Assembly (NCBI RefSeq): GCF_036227405.1
Contig: NZ_CP109473.1
Location: forward strand, 4,650,001-4,714,000
DNA length: 64,000 nt
DNA from: Streptomyces sp. NBC_01460
GTDB taxonomy: Bacteria > Actinomycetota > Actinomycetes > Streptomycetales > Streptomycetaceae
Direction: 5' to 3'
The translations under genes and the position numbers were made by a program. Below are positions 1-8,852 of the stretch, in pieces. The notes beneath the pieces are model-generated. The model did not search any database. It was not told the origin of the DNA and worked only from the letters and a program-made list of their open reading frames with translations. Positions within the stretch are counted from its first letter, which is position 1, and every line of letters begins with the position of its first letter.

Positions 1-2
1 GG

Positions 3-1346
3 GCGGTACCCGGTGACTTCAACGGCGACGGCTACCGTGACGCCGTCCTGCCCGCCCCCGGCGCCGATGTGGCGGGCAAGGAGGCGGCCGGTGCGGTCGT
101 CGTGATGTACGGGGCGCAGTCGGGACTGTCGACGACCCAGCGGAAGATCATTACGCAGAACACCGCAGGCGTGCCGGGCACCGCCGAGGCGTACGACCGG
201 TTCGGTGCCGCCACCGCCACGGCGGACCTGAACCGCGACGGGTACGCGGACCTGATCGTCTCGTCGCCCTACGAGGGCACGGACCAGGGGATCGATGCCG
301 GGGCGGTGACGGTGCTGTGGGGGAGCAGCGCCGGTCTCACCACAGGCACCAACCTCCCGACACCGGAGAGCGATCCGCTCTACTACGGCCTGGACCTGGC
401 TGCTGTCAGCGCCGGCCCGGGAGTGAGGACCGAAGTCCTGGCGGGTGGCTGGCACGGGACCGTCCGCTTCAGCGGCCCCTTCAGTCGCACCGGATCGTTC
501 GGCAACGCGGCCATGCCGGCGGACATGTCCTGGGGCGAGTCGGTGGCGCTCGGCGACTTCAACGGGGACGGAGCCCAGGACCATGTGAACGTCACCTACC
601 GCTACGGTGGTCTCTCCGGTGGCCTGGTCTTCGTGAATCCCGAGAACCACGTCCACAAGCCTGGTGTGTCACCCGGTCTCCAGAAGGGCAACGGCCTCAT
701 CTCCGCGACCGGCGACCTCAACGGCGATGGATTCGCCGATCTCGTGGTCGGCGACCCGGACGAACCCGAAGTCGCCGGGGTCGACGGCACGCTGGGCGGT
801 CGCATCCTGGTCTGGTACGGCTCGGCGCTCGGCATCGCGGCCGACGCGGCACCCGTGCAGGTCACGCAGGACACCGCCGGTGTCCCCGGCGGGAGTGAGA
901 AGTACGACGCCTTCGGCGGCGCTCTGGCGGTTGCCGACCTCAACCGTGACGGGCTCGCCGACATCGTGGTCGGGGCGCCGTACGAAGCCATCGGCACGGT
1001 CGGCCGGGCCGGGCAGGTGACCGTCGTCCCCGGACGGCGCACGGGTGCCCTCGGCACCGGGGCGTACGCCTTCACTCAGGACACAGCAGGTGTCCCCGGC
1101 GGCTCGGAGGTCGACGACTTCTTCGGTACGACGGTCGCCGCAGGTGACGTGAACAAGGACGGCAAAGCCGAGTTGTTCGTCGGAGCGGCCAGCGAGAACA
1201 ACTCCACGGGCGCCGTCTGGGTCCTCCCCGGCGGCACCTCCGGACCGACAGCCGCGGGCAGTCGCATGTTCACCGCGTCCTCCGTCGGCCTCACCCAGCA
1301 GAACGGCACCCTCCTGGGCGGCAACGGGCTGCTCTGGGTGATCTGA
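3..1346 (+). CDS. FG-GAP/VCBS repeat protein, 5' end missing
   Basis: The frame is already open at the window edge (coding DFNGDGYRD from base 18 on), so the true start lies upstream and only the C-terminal part is here. At least six DxNxDGxx(D/E) calcium-binding loops recur (DFNGDGYRD, DLNRDGYADL, DFNGDGAQD, DLNGDGFADL, DLNRDGLADI, DVNKDGKAEL), each followed by a GAxxVxxG strand. This is the integrin-alpha-type beta-propeller pattern. Streptomycetes carry many secreted proteins of this kind, thought to bind ligands or act in adhesion. No catalytic domain is visible in the part present. The family call is firm; the role is unknown. Confidence 0.85.
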   Translation, partial: AVPGDFNGDGYRDAVLPAPGADVAGKEAAGAVVVMYGAQSGLSTTQRKIITQNTAGVPGTAEAYDRFGAATATADLNRDGYADLIVSSPYEGTDQGIDAGAVTVLWGSSAGLTTGTNLPTPESDPLYYGLDLAAVSAGPGVRTEVLAGGWHGTVRFSGPFSRTGSFGNAAMPADMSWGESVALGDFNGDGAQDHVNVTYRYGGLSGGLVFVNPENHVHKPGVSPGLQKGNGLISATGDLNGDGFADLVVGDPDEPEVAGVDGTLGGRILVWYGSALGIAADAAPVQVTQDTAGVPGGSEKYDAFGGALAVADLNRDGLADIVVGAPYEAIGTVGRAGQVTVVPGRRTGALGTGAYAFTQDTAGVPGGSEVDDFFGTTVAAGDVNKDGKAELFVGAASENNSTGAVWVLPGGTSGPTAAGSRMFTASSVGLTQQNGTLLGGNGLLWVI

Positions 1347-1445
1347 CACGCCATACGGGTGGCAGTCCCCCGGTGCCGTACCGCCCGTAGGTGCCCGGAC
1401 GACGCCACAGGTCAGGTACACGGCGCTACCGCGCACCGCGGGCGG

Positions 1446-2369
1446 TCAGGCCGGCAGTGCCGGCTGCCGGTCCGCCTGGGCCACCTTCCCCGCCACCTCG
1501 CGGGTCGCCCCGGCGAAGGCCTCCAGTGCTCCTGTGCCGTCGCCGGACCGCCACACCAGGCCGTAGCCGACCGGTTCGGCGTCGACGAAGGGGAGGTACA
1601 CGATGCCCGGGCGCGTGTAGTACGTCGTCGTGTGCGCGGCCGTGAGCAGGGCGCCCCTGCCGCCCGCGACCAGCGTCAACGCCTCCTGCATCTGGGTCAC
1701 GGCCGGGCCGCGTCCGATCGGCCGTCCTCCTGGTGTGTGCGTGGGGACGTGGTGTTCCAGCCAGTAGTCCGGCAGCTCGCCCTCGATCGTGAGCAGCGGT
1801 ACGCCGGCGAGGTCCTCCATGGACACCGACTCCCGCGCGGCGAGCGGGTGCGCCGAGGAGACGGCGAGGACGCGCGCCTCGGCGATGAGCGCAGGACCGC
1901 CTGAGAGGTCGTCCTCGCGCACCGGGTACTCCTGGAGCTGGACGTCGAACGCGCCGCTGCGCAGCTGTCCGAACGGATCGGACATCGGGACCTCGCAGAT
2001 CTCCACGGCGAGGCCGGGGTGGCTGACCCGCAGGGCCTCCGCCGCCCTGAGCGCGATCTCGCCGGTCAGCGGGTTGGAGAACCCGACGTGCAGCACGGTG
2101 TCGATGCCCCGCGCGGTGGCGACGGCCCGGGTGAGGGCGGCCTCCATCGCGCGGTGGTGCGGTTCGAGGTCCGCGCGCAACTGCCGCCCCAGGGAGGTGA
2201 GGGCGACGCGACGGCTGGTGCGTACGAACAACGGCGCGCCGACGCGTCGCTCCAGGCGCTGCACCAGCTGGCTCACGCGCGCGCGGGAGAGCCGCATCCG
2301 GTCGGCCGTGCGGCCGAAGTGCAGCTCGTCGGCGAGCAGCAGGAAGCACTCGATCTCGTCGCGTTCCAT
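1446..2369 (-). CDS. LysR-family transcriptional regulator
   Basis: This is a 307-aa LTTR. Residues 1-60 form the winged helix-turn-helix (RDEIECFLLLADELHFGRTA, then SRARVSQLVQRLERRVGAPLF), followed by a LysR substrate-binding domain from about residue 90. The frame stays open to 2513, but the ATG at 2369 sits directly before the conserved HTH start and has GGGGGAACTG upstream, so I use it. It is transcribed divergently from the MFS exporter at 2540, the usual arrangement for an LTTR controlling an exporter. The inducer is unknown. Confidence 0.88.
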   Translation of the reverse strand: MERDEIECFLLLADELHFGRTADRMRLSRARVSQLVQRLERRVGAPLFVRTSRRVALTSLGRQLRADLEPHHRAMEAALTRAVATARGIDTVLHVGFSNPLTGEIALRAAEALRVSHPGLAVEICEVPMSDPFGQLRSGAFDVQLQEYPVREDDLSGGPALIAEARVLAVSSAHPLAARESVSMEDLAGVPLLTIEGELPDYWLEHHVPTHTPGGRPIGRGPAVTQMQEALTLVAGGRGALLTAAHTTTYYTRPGIVYLPFVDAEPVGYGLVWRSGDGTGALEAFAGATREVAGKVAQADRQPALPA

Positions 2370-2539
2370 CAGTTCCCCCAGATGAACCGGATCGGTAAGC
2401 CTGACTGAACGAACGTGCAGATCTTCGCCGTTGTTCCGGTCAGGTGTCCTGGCCGAGGGTGAAGGTGCCGCCGACGGAGGCCTCCGGCACCGCGGCGCCA
2501 CCCCTTCCACCATCCTCGTTACTCAGGAGCTGAACCGAC

Positions 2540-4009
2540 ATGAGTGAGCAGAAGGCAGCGGTCGATGCCCCGCTCGGTGCCCGTGACTGGGGCGTGCTGC
2601 TCGTCCTGTGCGGCGCGATCTTCCTGGAAGGCATCGACGTGGCCATGCTCAACGTGGCCCTGCCCTCCATCCGTGCCGATCTCGGCCTGTCCACCGGCTC
2701 GTTGCAGTGGGTCATGAGCGCCTACGTCCTCGGGTACGGCGGCTTCATGCTGGTCGGCGGACGTGCCGCCGACCTCTTCGGGCGGCGCCGGATGTTCGTC
2801 CTCTGGCTCGCCGTCTTCCTCGTCTTCTCCGGGCTCGGCGGATTCGCCACGGAGGGCTGGATGCTCGTCACGGCCCGGTTCGTGACCGGCGTCGCGGCCG
2901 CCTTCATGACCCCGGCCGGTCTGTCCATCATCACCACCGGCTTCGAGGAGGGCCCGCGGCGCAACAAGGCCCTGCTCATCTACTCCGGTACCGCGGCGGG
3001 CGGATTCTCGATCGGGCTGGTCGTGGGCGGCCTGCTCGCCTCGGTCGACTGGCGCTGGGTGTTCTTCGCCCCGGTCGTGCTCTCGGCCCTGATCCTGCTG
3101 GCCGCGCTCGTGTTCGTACCCAGGTCGCCGCGGTCCGACCGTCCGGGCGGGCGTCTCGACCTCGCCGGCGGCCTCACCATCACCGCGGCGATCCTGCTGC
3201 TGGTCGTCGGCGTCGAACGCGCCGGTCACACGTCGCTCGCCTGGACCCTCGGCACGCTCGGCGCGGGTCTCGCCGCGCTCGCCGCGTTCGTCGCGGTCGA
3301 ACGCCGCTCACCGGCTCCCCTGGTCCGCCTCGGCATCTTCCGAAACGCCGCACTGGTGCGCGCCAACCTGGTCGGACTGCTCTTCGCCGCGGGCTTCTTC
3401 GGCTTCCAGTTCCTGGTCGTCCTCTACCTCCAGGAACTGCGCGGCTGGTCCACGCTGGAGACCAGCTTCGCGATGATCGTCATCGGGATCGACGCGATCC
3501 TCTCCCCGGTCCTCGTGCCCGGACTGGTCGCCCGCTTCGGCAACGCCAGACTGATCGTCGGCGGACTGCTCCTCGCCTCCCTGTCGTACGCCCTCTTCCT
3601 GCCCGTCGGCGCCGACTGGACCTACGCGGCCATGCTCCCGAGCCTGCTGCTCCTCGGCGTCGCCTTCTCGCTGGCCTACGGTCCGCTCACCATCGTCGCC
3701 ACCGAAGGCGTGAAGGAGGAGGAACAGGGGCTGGCCGGCGGTCTGCTCTACACCGCGTTCCAGTTCGGTGCGGCGCTCGGCCTCTCGGCCGCCGCGACCG
3801 TCAACGTCGCGGCCACCGCGTCGGATTCGCCCGGCGCGCTGCTCGACGGATACCGGGCGGCGCTCTGGGTGCCGCTCGTCGCGGCCCTGCTCGCGACGCT
3901 CATCAGCGGTCTCGGACTGCGCTCCCGCCGGGCCGCCGACGGGCAGGTGATCGTCACGGGTGAACCGCCGGCCGACGACCGGGCGGCGGAACTGCCCGCC
4001 GCCCGCTGA
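2540..4009 (+). CDS. MFS drug exporter, DHA2 (EmrB/QacA) type
   Basis: 489-aa polytopic membrane protein. Hydrophobic segments fit the 14-helix DHA2 layout, with the typical helix 1 segment (FLEGIDVAMLNVALPSI) and the loop 2-3 motif GGRAADLFGRRRMF. Members are proton-driven multidrug or metabolite exporters in the cytoplasmic membrane. An AGGAG lies 10 nt before the ATG. The FMN-barrel protein at 4094 follows in the same direction, and the LysR gene is divergent, which suggests a small regulated export/detoxification unit. The substrate cannot be read from sequence. Confidence 0.9.
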   Translation: MSEQKAAVDAPLGARDWGVLLVLCGAIFLEGIDVAMLNVALPSIRADLGLSTGSLQWVMSAYVLGYGGFMLVGGRAADLFGRRRMFVLWLAVFLVFSGLGGFATEGWMLVTARFVTGVAAAFMTPAGLSIITTGFEEGPRRNKALLIYSGTAAGGFSIGLVVGGLLASVDWRWVFFAPVVLSALILLAALVFVPRSPRSDRPGGRLDLAGGLTITAAILLLVVGVERAGHTSLAWTLGTLGAGLAALAAFVAVERRSPAPLVRLGIFRNAALVRANLVGLLFAAGFFGFQFLVVLYLQELRGWSTLETSFAMIVIGIDAILSPVLVPGLVARFGNARLIVGGLLLASLSYALFLPVGADWTYAAMLPSLLLLGVAFSLAYGPLTIVATEGVKEEEQGLAGGLLYTAFQFGAALGLSAAATVNVAATASDSPGALLDGYRAALWVPLVAALLATLISGLGLRSRRAADGQVIVTGEPPADDRAAELPAAR

Positions 4010-4093
4010 CACCCGGGCCCCGGCACCCCGCCGGCACCCCGCGACGTCCTCCACCGACATCCAGCCCGTGCGCCCTGCGAAGGAGTACACCGC

Positions 4094-4600
4094 ATGCCCA
4101 CCACCGTGGCCGGCCGTTTCACCGACGTCCAGGACCCCTTCTTCAGCTACATCCGCGACATCACGTACGCCACGATGGTCACGGTCGACCGCAGGAACCG
4201 GCCTCGCGCACGGGTGCTGCTCCCCGTCTGGGAGGTGGTCGACGACCGTCCCGTCGGCTGGCTGGCGTCGTACCGGACACCCGTCAAGTCAGCTCACCTG
4301 GCCGCCAATCCGCACACGACGTACTCCTACTGGAGCCCCCGTCAGAACGCCCTCCACATCGACGCCGTCTCCACCTGGGCCGCATCGGAGGCCGACAAGC
4401 GTCACGCCTGGGACCTCTACGTCCAGGGGAGTCCACCGGGCGTGGGCTACGACCCGGTCCACTACTGGCGGGGCGGCGTCGAGGATCCCGGGTACGACGT
4501 GATCCGCATCGACCCCTGGCGCGTGCAGCTGGTCCGCGGTTCGGATCTGCGCAGCACCGTCTGGACGGCGCCGTCCGGCAGCCGGGAGAGGACGGCGTGA
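4094..4600 (+). CDS. pyridoxamine 5'-phosphate oxidase-like FMN split-barrel protein
   Basis: 168 aa. The sequence YATMVTVDRRNRPRARVLLPVWE, broken by beta-strand spacing, followed by VGWLASYRTPVKSAHLAANP is typical of the PNPOx-like split barrel that binds FMN or a related cofactor as a homodimer. The gene lies 84 nt behind the MFS exporter on the same strand and probably shares its transcript. A long perfect palindrome follows directly. The substrate is unknown; a general flavin-dependent reductase or oxidase role is inferred from the fold. Confidence 0.7.
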   Translation: MPTTVAGRFTDVQDPFFSYIRDITYATMVTVDRRNRPRARVLLPVWEVVDDRPVGWLASYRTPVKSAHLAANPHTTYSYWSPRQNALHIDAVSTWAASEADKRHAWDLYVQGSPPGVGYDPVHYWRGGVEDPGYDVIRIDPWRVQLVRGSDLRSTVWTAPSGSRERTA

Positions 4601-4614
4601 CGCACTGACCGCTG

Positions 4615-4646
4615 TCGACGGAATGCCCGGCCGGGCATTCCGTCGA
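4615..4646. terminator. 32-bp perfect palindrome between convergent genes
   Basis: The arms 4615-4630 and 4631-4646 are exactly complementary, centred on CCGG|CCGG. It lies 14 nt past the PNPOx-like stop and 15 nt from the stop of the convergent gene. It probably works as a bidirectional factor-independent terminator. The lack of a spacer is unusual. Confidence 0.7.
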
Positions 4647-4661
4647 GGGAGATCGTGCGGG

Positions 4662-5027
4662 TCAGGCGCCCGGTGGTTCGCCGGTGTTCCGGCCGGGGGC
4701 CTGCTCGAAGTCCTCCTCGGCCCTGCGCTGGATCTCGTCGGCGTCGGCCAGGAGGCGGTCGACCCGCTCGGGGCCGCCGGGGACGGGCGGCGGGACGTCG
4801 GTGAGGGCGTCGTACAGGTAGCGGCAGGCCTCCGCCTCGGTACCGAAGCGCACGATCACCTCGTCCGTGCCCCGCTGGCGGAGCAGGACCGGCCACGCGT
4901 CCTCCTCCTGGCGCAGGACGTAGTAGGCGTCCAGCTGGACGGGGACGGCGTGGACGCCCGGGATCTCGTACAGCGCGTCCGGGACGCCCTCGCGGCGCAG
5001 ACGCTCGGTGAGCTCCGCCGTGTTCAT
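4662..5027 (-). CDS. probable immunity protein for the adjacent TNT toxin
   Basis: 121 aa if started at the ATG at 5027 (MNTAELTERL); an in-frame ATG at 5048 would add seven residues. It is small, acidic and leaderless, so cytosolic, with a pattern (YYVLRQEEDAWPVLLRQRG, then RFGTEAEACRYLYDAL) of a small alpha/beta protein. I recognise no catalytic motif. It sits 76 nt downstream of the TNT toxin on the same strand, the position where TNT-type toxins carry an antitoxin (in M. tuberculosis the TNT of CpnT is neutralised by a neighbour-encoded protein). The immunity role rests on context only. Confidence 0.55.
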   Translation of the reverse strand: MNTAELTERLRREGVPDALYEIPGVHAVPVQLDAYYVLRQEEDAWPVLLRQRGTDEVIVRFGTEAEACRYLYDALTDVPPPVPGGPERVDRLLADADEIQRRAEEDFEQAPGRNTGEPPGA

Positions 5028-5103
5028 CGTCCGGGTTCCCCCCTGCATGCGTCCGGGCGGGCTCCGGTGGTGCCGGAACCCGCCCGGGAGTGTGGTGCCG
5101 TGA

Positions 5104-5799
5104 TCAGTTCAGGGCTTCGAGCTTGTCCGCGGTGACCAGCTCCGAGACCCGCTGGCCCGTCTTGTACTGGATGCCCAGACCGGGCTGCCCGAACCAGGGG
5201 CGGATGCGGCCCGCCTCCACGGTGAACGCCTCCTCCACCCTGTACAGGTGGTAGCTGTACGGGTAGTCGTCGGTGTACCTGACGAGGTTGCTCGGCGGGA
5301 TGGCGCGCTTGGCGTACGGCGTCCCGGCGGGGGCGAGGAAGTTGCCGCGCCCGCTGCCGAACAGGTCGACCAGCTGCCCGACGCGGAGCGTCAGGGTCTT
5401 CTTCACGGGATCGCCGGAGCGGTCGAGGACGAAGCCGTCGTTGTCCGGGTACCACCAACCGGACTCGCCCGTCACCGGGTTGGTCTGCCAGTAGCAGCCG
5501 AGGAACCAGTACGCCGAGGTCGGTCCCGTGCGGTCGTAACCCCGCAGCATCGTGCCGATGGCGCCGGTCCTCGGCAGGACCCGGGGGCCGAGCCGCCAGT
5601 CGTCGAGGTAGTACTGCTCCAGCGCCGGGTTGGGTGCTCCGGAGATGCCTCGCGTCCGGCCGTCGGTCGGGCACTGGGCTCCGGGGCGGGCCGCGGTGCC
5701 GGTGCCCGTGCCGGTGTCGGCGTGGGCCGCCGGCGCCGGGCCGACGAGGAGGAGGAGCGAGGCGATCGCGCTCCAGGCGATGTTCCGCAGCACCCGCAT
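5104..5799 (-). CDS. secreted TNT-domain protein (putative NAD+ glycohydrolase toxin)
   Basis: 231 aa. An Ala-rich Sec signal peptide (residues 1-28, cleavage after AHA) is followed by a variable region and, from about residue 135, a TNT domain: LVDLFGSGRGNFLAPAGTPY, AIPPSNL, YHLYRV, EAGRIRPWFGQPGLGIQY. The TNT fold in mycobacterial CpnT cleaves NAD(P)+ and kills target cells. The His of YHLY (H184) and the Gln of GIQY (Q211) occupy the positions of its essential residues. The ATG at 5799 has AAGGGA upstream; the longer open frame to 6027 lacks a signal peptide. Export as a small secreted toxin, with no large transport domain, is notable. Confidence 0.82.
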   Translation of the reverse strand: MRVLRNIAWSAIASLLLLVGPAPAAHADTGTGTGTAARPGAQCPTDGRTRGISGAPNPALEQYYLDDWRLGPRVLPRTGAIGTMLRGYDRTGPTSAYWFLGCYWQTNPVTGESGWWYPDNDGFVLDRSGDPVKKTLTLRVGQLVDLFGSGRGNFLAPAGTPYAKRAIPPSNLVRYTDDYPYSYHLYRVEEAFTVEAGRIRPWFGQPGLGIQYKTGQRVSELVTADKLEALN

Positions 5800-6168
5800 G
5801 GCATTCGGTCCCTTCTCATTGCCCGCGCCGGCCAGGACCGGCACGCGGACGTCGAGGTCGTGCGAAGGCGCCCCGCGAGAGGGCGCCGTGATGTGGTGAC
5901 CGCCAGTCAAAGGGGAGTGGGGGCACGCGCGCAGGCAGGGATGCGTGCTGTCACCCGCACGGAGTCGCACGTTCTCCTGTTTGGCCCAGGGCTCGTTCGG
6001 ATCACGCCGGGCTGGCGTGCCCTGCACCGCACCTCGGGGCGTTGCGTCGGCCGGCGACCAGGTGCCGTATCGCGTCGAGTGGACTGCGGGTTCGACGGGT
6101 ACACGGAGGTGCCGCGACCGGCGGTGAGAACCGGCCCTGATCGCGTACGGACAGCAGAGGGAGGACCC
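5800..6168. other. 369-bp divergent intergenic region
   Basis: It separates the TNT toxin start from the small membrane protein start. I see a 7-bp inverted repeat (GGCGCCC at 5867-5873 and GGGCGCC at 5881-5887) close to the toxin side, possibly an operator, and no convincing reading frame or RNA gene. Confidence 0.4.
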
Positions 6169-6327
6169 GTGGAACTTCTCCGTCTCGCCGCTCGGAGGAA
6201 GACCGACTTCTGGCCCACGGGTGCGGTGATGCTCGTCCTCATCACCGTCATCACGGTGGGACTCGGCATCTGGCGGATCCGCGACGCCAAGAAGGGATCG
6301 GGTGGGCCGGGCACGGAGCGGAATTGA
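6169..6327 (+). CDS. small single-pass membrane protein
   Basis: A 52-aa product starting at GTG (MELLRLAARRKTDFWPTG) behind a strong GGGAGGA. One hydrophobic helix, about residues 18-35 (AVMLVLITVITVGLGIW), is preceded by a basic N-terminus and followed by a polar tail. The start is chosen for its Shine-Dalgarno and compact size; the longer open frame upstream has no such signals. It resembles small hypothetical membrane proteins of streptomycetes. Function unknown. Confidence 0.5.
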   Translation: MELLRLAARRKTDFWPTGAVMLVLITVITVGLGIWRIRDAKKGSGGPGTERN

Positions 6328-6390
6328 GCGTTCTGCCTGCGGCAGGGTTCCGCCACCGCTGTCGCCGCCGTCGCCGCTCCTGACGACGGT

Positions 6391-6422
6391 GGGCGCCGGA
6401 CCCGGCGACGGATCCGGCGCCC
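6391..6422. terminator. hairpin between convergent genes
   Basis: GGGCGCCGGA (6391-6400) and TCCGGCGCCC (6413-6422) form a 10-bp stem with a 12-nt loop, between the small membrane gene and the convergent oxidoreductase. A likely terminator. Confidence 0.5.
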
Positions 6423-6451
6423 CCAGCTCGTCCTGGCGGGTCTCCGCCCGG

Positions 6452-7843
6452 TCAGTGGCGTCCGGAGATGCGGTCCGCCACCTTCGCGATGCGGTCGGTG
6501 CCGAGGTGCGGTGAGGCGGCCTCGCGGCGGTCGGCGGCGCGGTAGGCGGCGTAGAGGGTGTGGACCCCCAGCCAGCGGAAGGGTTCGGGCTCCCAGCGGC
6601 GGACCCGGTGGTTGACCCACGGGAGGGCGGTCAGGTCCGTGGGACCGGCCTGGCCGGAGTCCTGCTGGATGAGGTCGCGCAGGGTGCGGGCGGCGAGGTT
6701 GGCGGTGGCGACGCCCGAGCCGACGTAGCCGCCCGCCCAGCCGAGGCCGGTGCTGCGGTCCAGGGTGACGGTGGCGCACCAGTCGCGGGGGACGCCGAGC
6801 ACCCCGGACCAGGCGTGGTCGATGCGGGTGCCGGCGGTGGTGGGGAAGAAGCGGACGAGCAGGTCGCGCAGGGCCTCGACGGTCTCGGGCCGGGTGCGCC
6901 CGTCGTTGTCGGTCGCGGAGCCGTAGCGGTAGGGGACGCCCCGGCCGCCGAGGGCGATGCGGTCGTCGGCGGTGCGCTGCGCGTACATGTAGGCGTGGGC
7001 CATGTCGCCGAGCGTCTCTCGGCCGTCCCAGCCGATGGTGTCCCAGAGGGCCTTGGGCAGCGGCTCGGTGACGATCATGGAGGAGTTCATCGGGAGCCAG
7101 GTGCGGCGGTGGCCCTTGAGGCCCGCGGTGAAGCCCTCGGTGCAGCGCAGCACGTAGGGGGCGCGGACGGTGCCGTACGGGGTGACGGCGTGCTTGGGCT
7201 TGATCTCGGTGACGGGGGTCGACTCGTGGATCGTGACGCCGAGGGCTTCGACGGCGTCGGCGAGGCCCTTGACCAGCTTGGCCGGGTGCAGGCGCGCGCC
7301 GTGCGGGGTCCAGCTGGAGCCGACGGCTCCGTTGACGCGGATGCGTTCGGCGGTCTCGCGGGCGCCGCGCAGGACGCGGTCGGTCTCGCCGAAGGCGATC
7401 TCGACGGAGTGGAAGTCCTTGAGGCGGGCCAGCTGCGAGGGGGTGTGGGCGACCTCGAGGACGCCGCCGTGGTGGATGTCGGCGTCGATGTCCTCCTCGC
7501 CGGCGACGCGGATGACCTCGCCGACGGTCTCGTTCATGGCCTGCTGGAGACGGACGGCGGCGTCGTGGCCGTGCAGCTGGGCGTAGCGGGCGCGGCCCGC
7601 GATGCCGTTGTACAGCCAGCCGCCGTTGCGGCCGGAGGCGCCGTAACCGCAGAACTTGGCTTCCAGCACGGTGATGTTGAGGAAGGGGACGGCCTTCTTG
7701 AGGTAGTACGCCGTCCAGAGCCCGGTGTAGCCGCCGCCGACGATGCAGACGTCGGCGGAGCTGTCGCCGGGCAGGGGTTCGCGTGGAGAGGGGGTGCCCT
7801 CGTGCGCGTACCAGAACGAGATGCCGCCGTTGACGGTGTTCAT
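6452..7843 (-). CDS. FAD-dependent amine oxidoreductase (DAO/PuuB-like)
   Basis: 463 aa. An N-terminal dinucleotide-binding motif (VCIVGGGYTGLWTAYYL, about residues 31-47) is followed by EAKFCGYGASGRNGGW, the RNGG signature of the D-amino-acid oxidase/glycine oxidase superfamily, close to gamma-glutamylputrescine oxidases. It would oxidise a primary or secondary amine with FAD in the cytosol. The C-terminal GYVGSGVATANLAARTL completes the FAD site. The ATG at 7843 has GGGGAC upstream. It diverges from the kinase gene at 7907 with only 63 nt between. Substrate unknown. Confidence 0.82.
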   Translation of the reverse strand: MNTVNGGISFWYAHEGTPSPREPLPGDSSADVCIVGGGYTGLWTAYYLKKAVPFLNITVLEAKFCGYGASGRNGGWLYNGIAGRARYAQLHGHDAAVRLQQAMNETVGEVIRVAGEEDIDADIHHGGVLEVAHTPSQLARLKDFHSVEIAFGETDRVLRGARETAERIRVNGAVGSSWTPHGARLHPAKLVKGLADAVEALGVTIHESTPVTEIKPKHAVTPYGTVRAPYVLRCTEGFTAGLKGHRRTWLPMNSSMIVTEPLPKALWDTIGWDGRETLGDMAHAYMYAQRTADDRIALGGRGVPYRYGSATDNDGRTRPETVEALRDLLVRFFPTTAGTRIDHAWSGVLGVPRDWCATVTLDRSTGLGWAGGYVGSGVATANLAARTLRDLIQQDSGQAGPTDLTALPWVNHRVRRWEPEPFRWLGVHTLYAAYRAADRREAASPHLGTDRIAKVADRISGRH

Positions 7844-7906
7844 GTGTCCCCTGCTTGTCCGTGTGCAGCCGAGTCGCTGGAGGGACGGTACCTCTAGGCT
7901 CGCGGT

Positions 7907-8815
7907 GTGATCGACGTACCGGATGACCTGACGGTGAATCTGAGGACCTACAGCGGTACGGCGGGAGAGGCGTTCGCCGCCGCGTTGCCGGGGCTCGCCG
8001 GGAGGTTCCTGGAGGAGTGGGGGCTGCGGCCCGACGGGGCCGCGATGTCCGGGATGTGCGCGCTGGTGCTGCCGGTGGTGCGGGAGGCGGACGGGCGCCG
8101 GGCCGCGCTGAAGCTGCAGATGGTCGACGAGGAGACGGCGGGGGAGCCCGTCGCGCTGCGGATCTGGGGCGCGGCCGGCGCCGGGACGGTGGCGCTGCTG
8201 GAGCATGACACGACGACCGGGGCGATGCTGCTGGAACGGCTCGACGAGCGGCGTCCGCTGACCGGCGTCGAGGACGCCCGGGCGGCGGTGCGGGTGCTCG
8301 CGGATTCGCTGGCCCGGCTGGCCGGAGTGCCCGCTCCGGCGGGGATGCGGAGCCTGGAGGACGCGGCCGCGCGGATGCTGGAGGCGGCGCCGGGGGCGGC
8401 GGCGGAGCTGGCGGACGAGGGCGAGCGGCGGCTGCTGCTGGACTGTGCGGCGGCGGTGCGGGAGGTGGCGGGGGAGCCGGGAGACCGGCTGCTGCACTGG
8501 GACCTGCACTACGACAACATCCTGGCCGGGCGCGCGGAGGAGGGCCGGGCGGGGGAGTGGGTGGTGCTGGACCCGAAGCCGCTGAGCGGTGATCCGGGGT
8601 TCGAGCTGTTCCCCGCACTCGACAACAGGTTCGACGCGTCCGAGGTGCTGTGGAGGTTCGACCTGCTGTCCGGGGTGCTGGGGCTGGACCGGGAGCGGGC
8701 GCGGGCCTGGACGCTGGGGCGGGTGCTGCAGAACGGGCTGTGGGGTGCGCCGGGCATGGTGAGGCTGGCGCCGGACCATGCGGAGATCGCCCGGCGGCTG
8801 CTGGGGCGCAATTGA
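7907..8815 (+). CDS. aminoglycoside/hydroxyurea phosphotransferase-like kinase
   Basis: 302 aa with a GTG start. The kinase loop LLHWDLHYDNILAG (about residues 193-206) gives the Brenner motif, and VVLDPKPLSGDPGFELFP carries the metal-binding Asp, as in the APH(6)/hydroxyurea-resistance family. Such enzymes phosphorylate aminoglycosides or hydroxyurea, but streptomycetes carry many housekeeping members of unknown substrate. The -10-like TAGGCT (7895-7900) ends 6 nt before the GTG, so the mRNA is probably leaderless. It is divergent from the FAD oxidoreductase. Confidence 0.8.
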   Translation: MIDVPDDLTVNLRTYSGTAGEAFAAALPGLAGRFLEEWGLRPDGAAMSGMCALVLPVVREADGRRAALKLQMVDEETAGEPVALRIWGAAGAGTVALLEHDTTTGAMLLERLDERRPLTGVEDARAAVRVLADSLARLAGVPAPAGMRSLEDAAARMLEAAPGAAAELADEGERRLLLDCAAAVREVAGEPGDRLLHWDLHYDNILAGRAEEGRAGEWVVLDPKPLSGDPGFELFPALDNRFDASEVLWRFDLLSGVLGLDRERARAWTLGRVLQNGLWGAPGMVRLAPDHAEIARRLLGRN

Positions 8816-8852
8816 GGAGCACGGGGTCGGCCCGCCTGTCTAGGCTGCCCTC

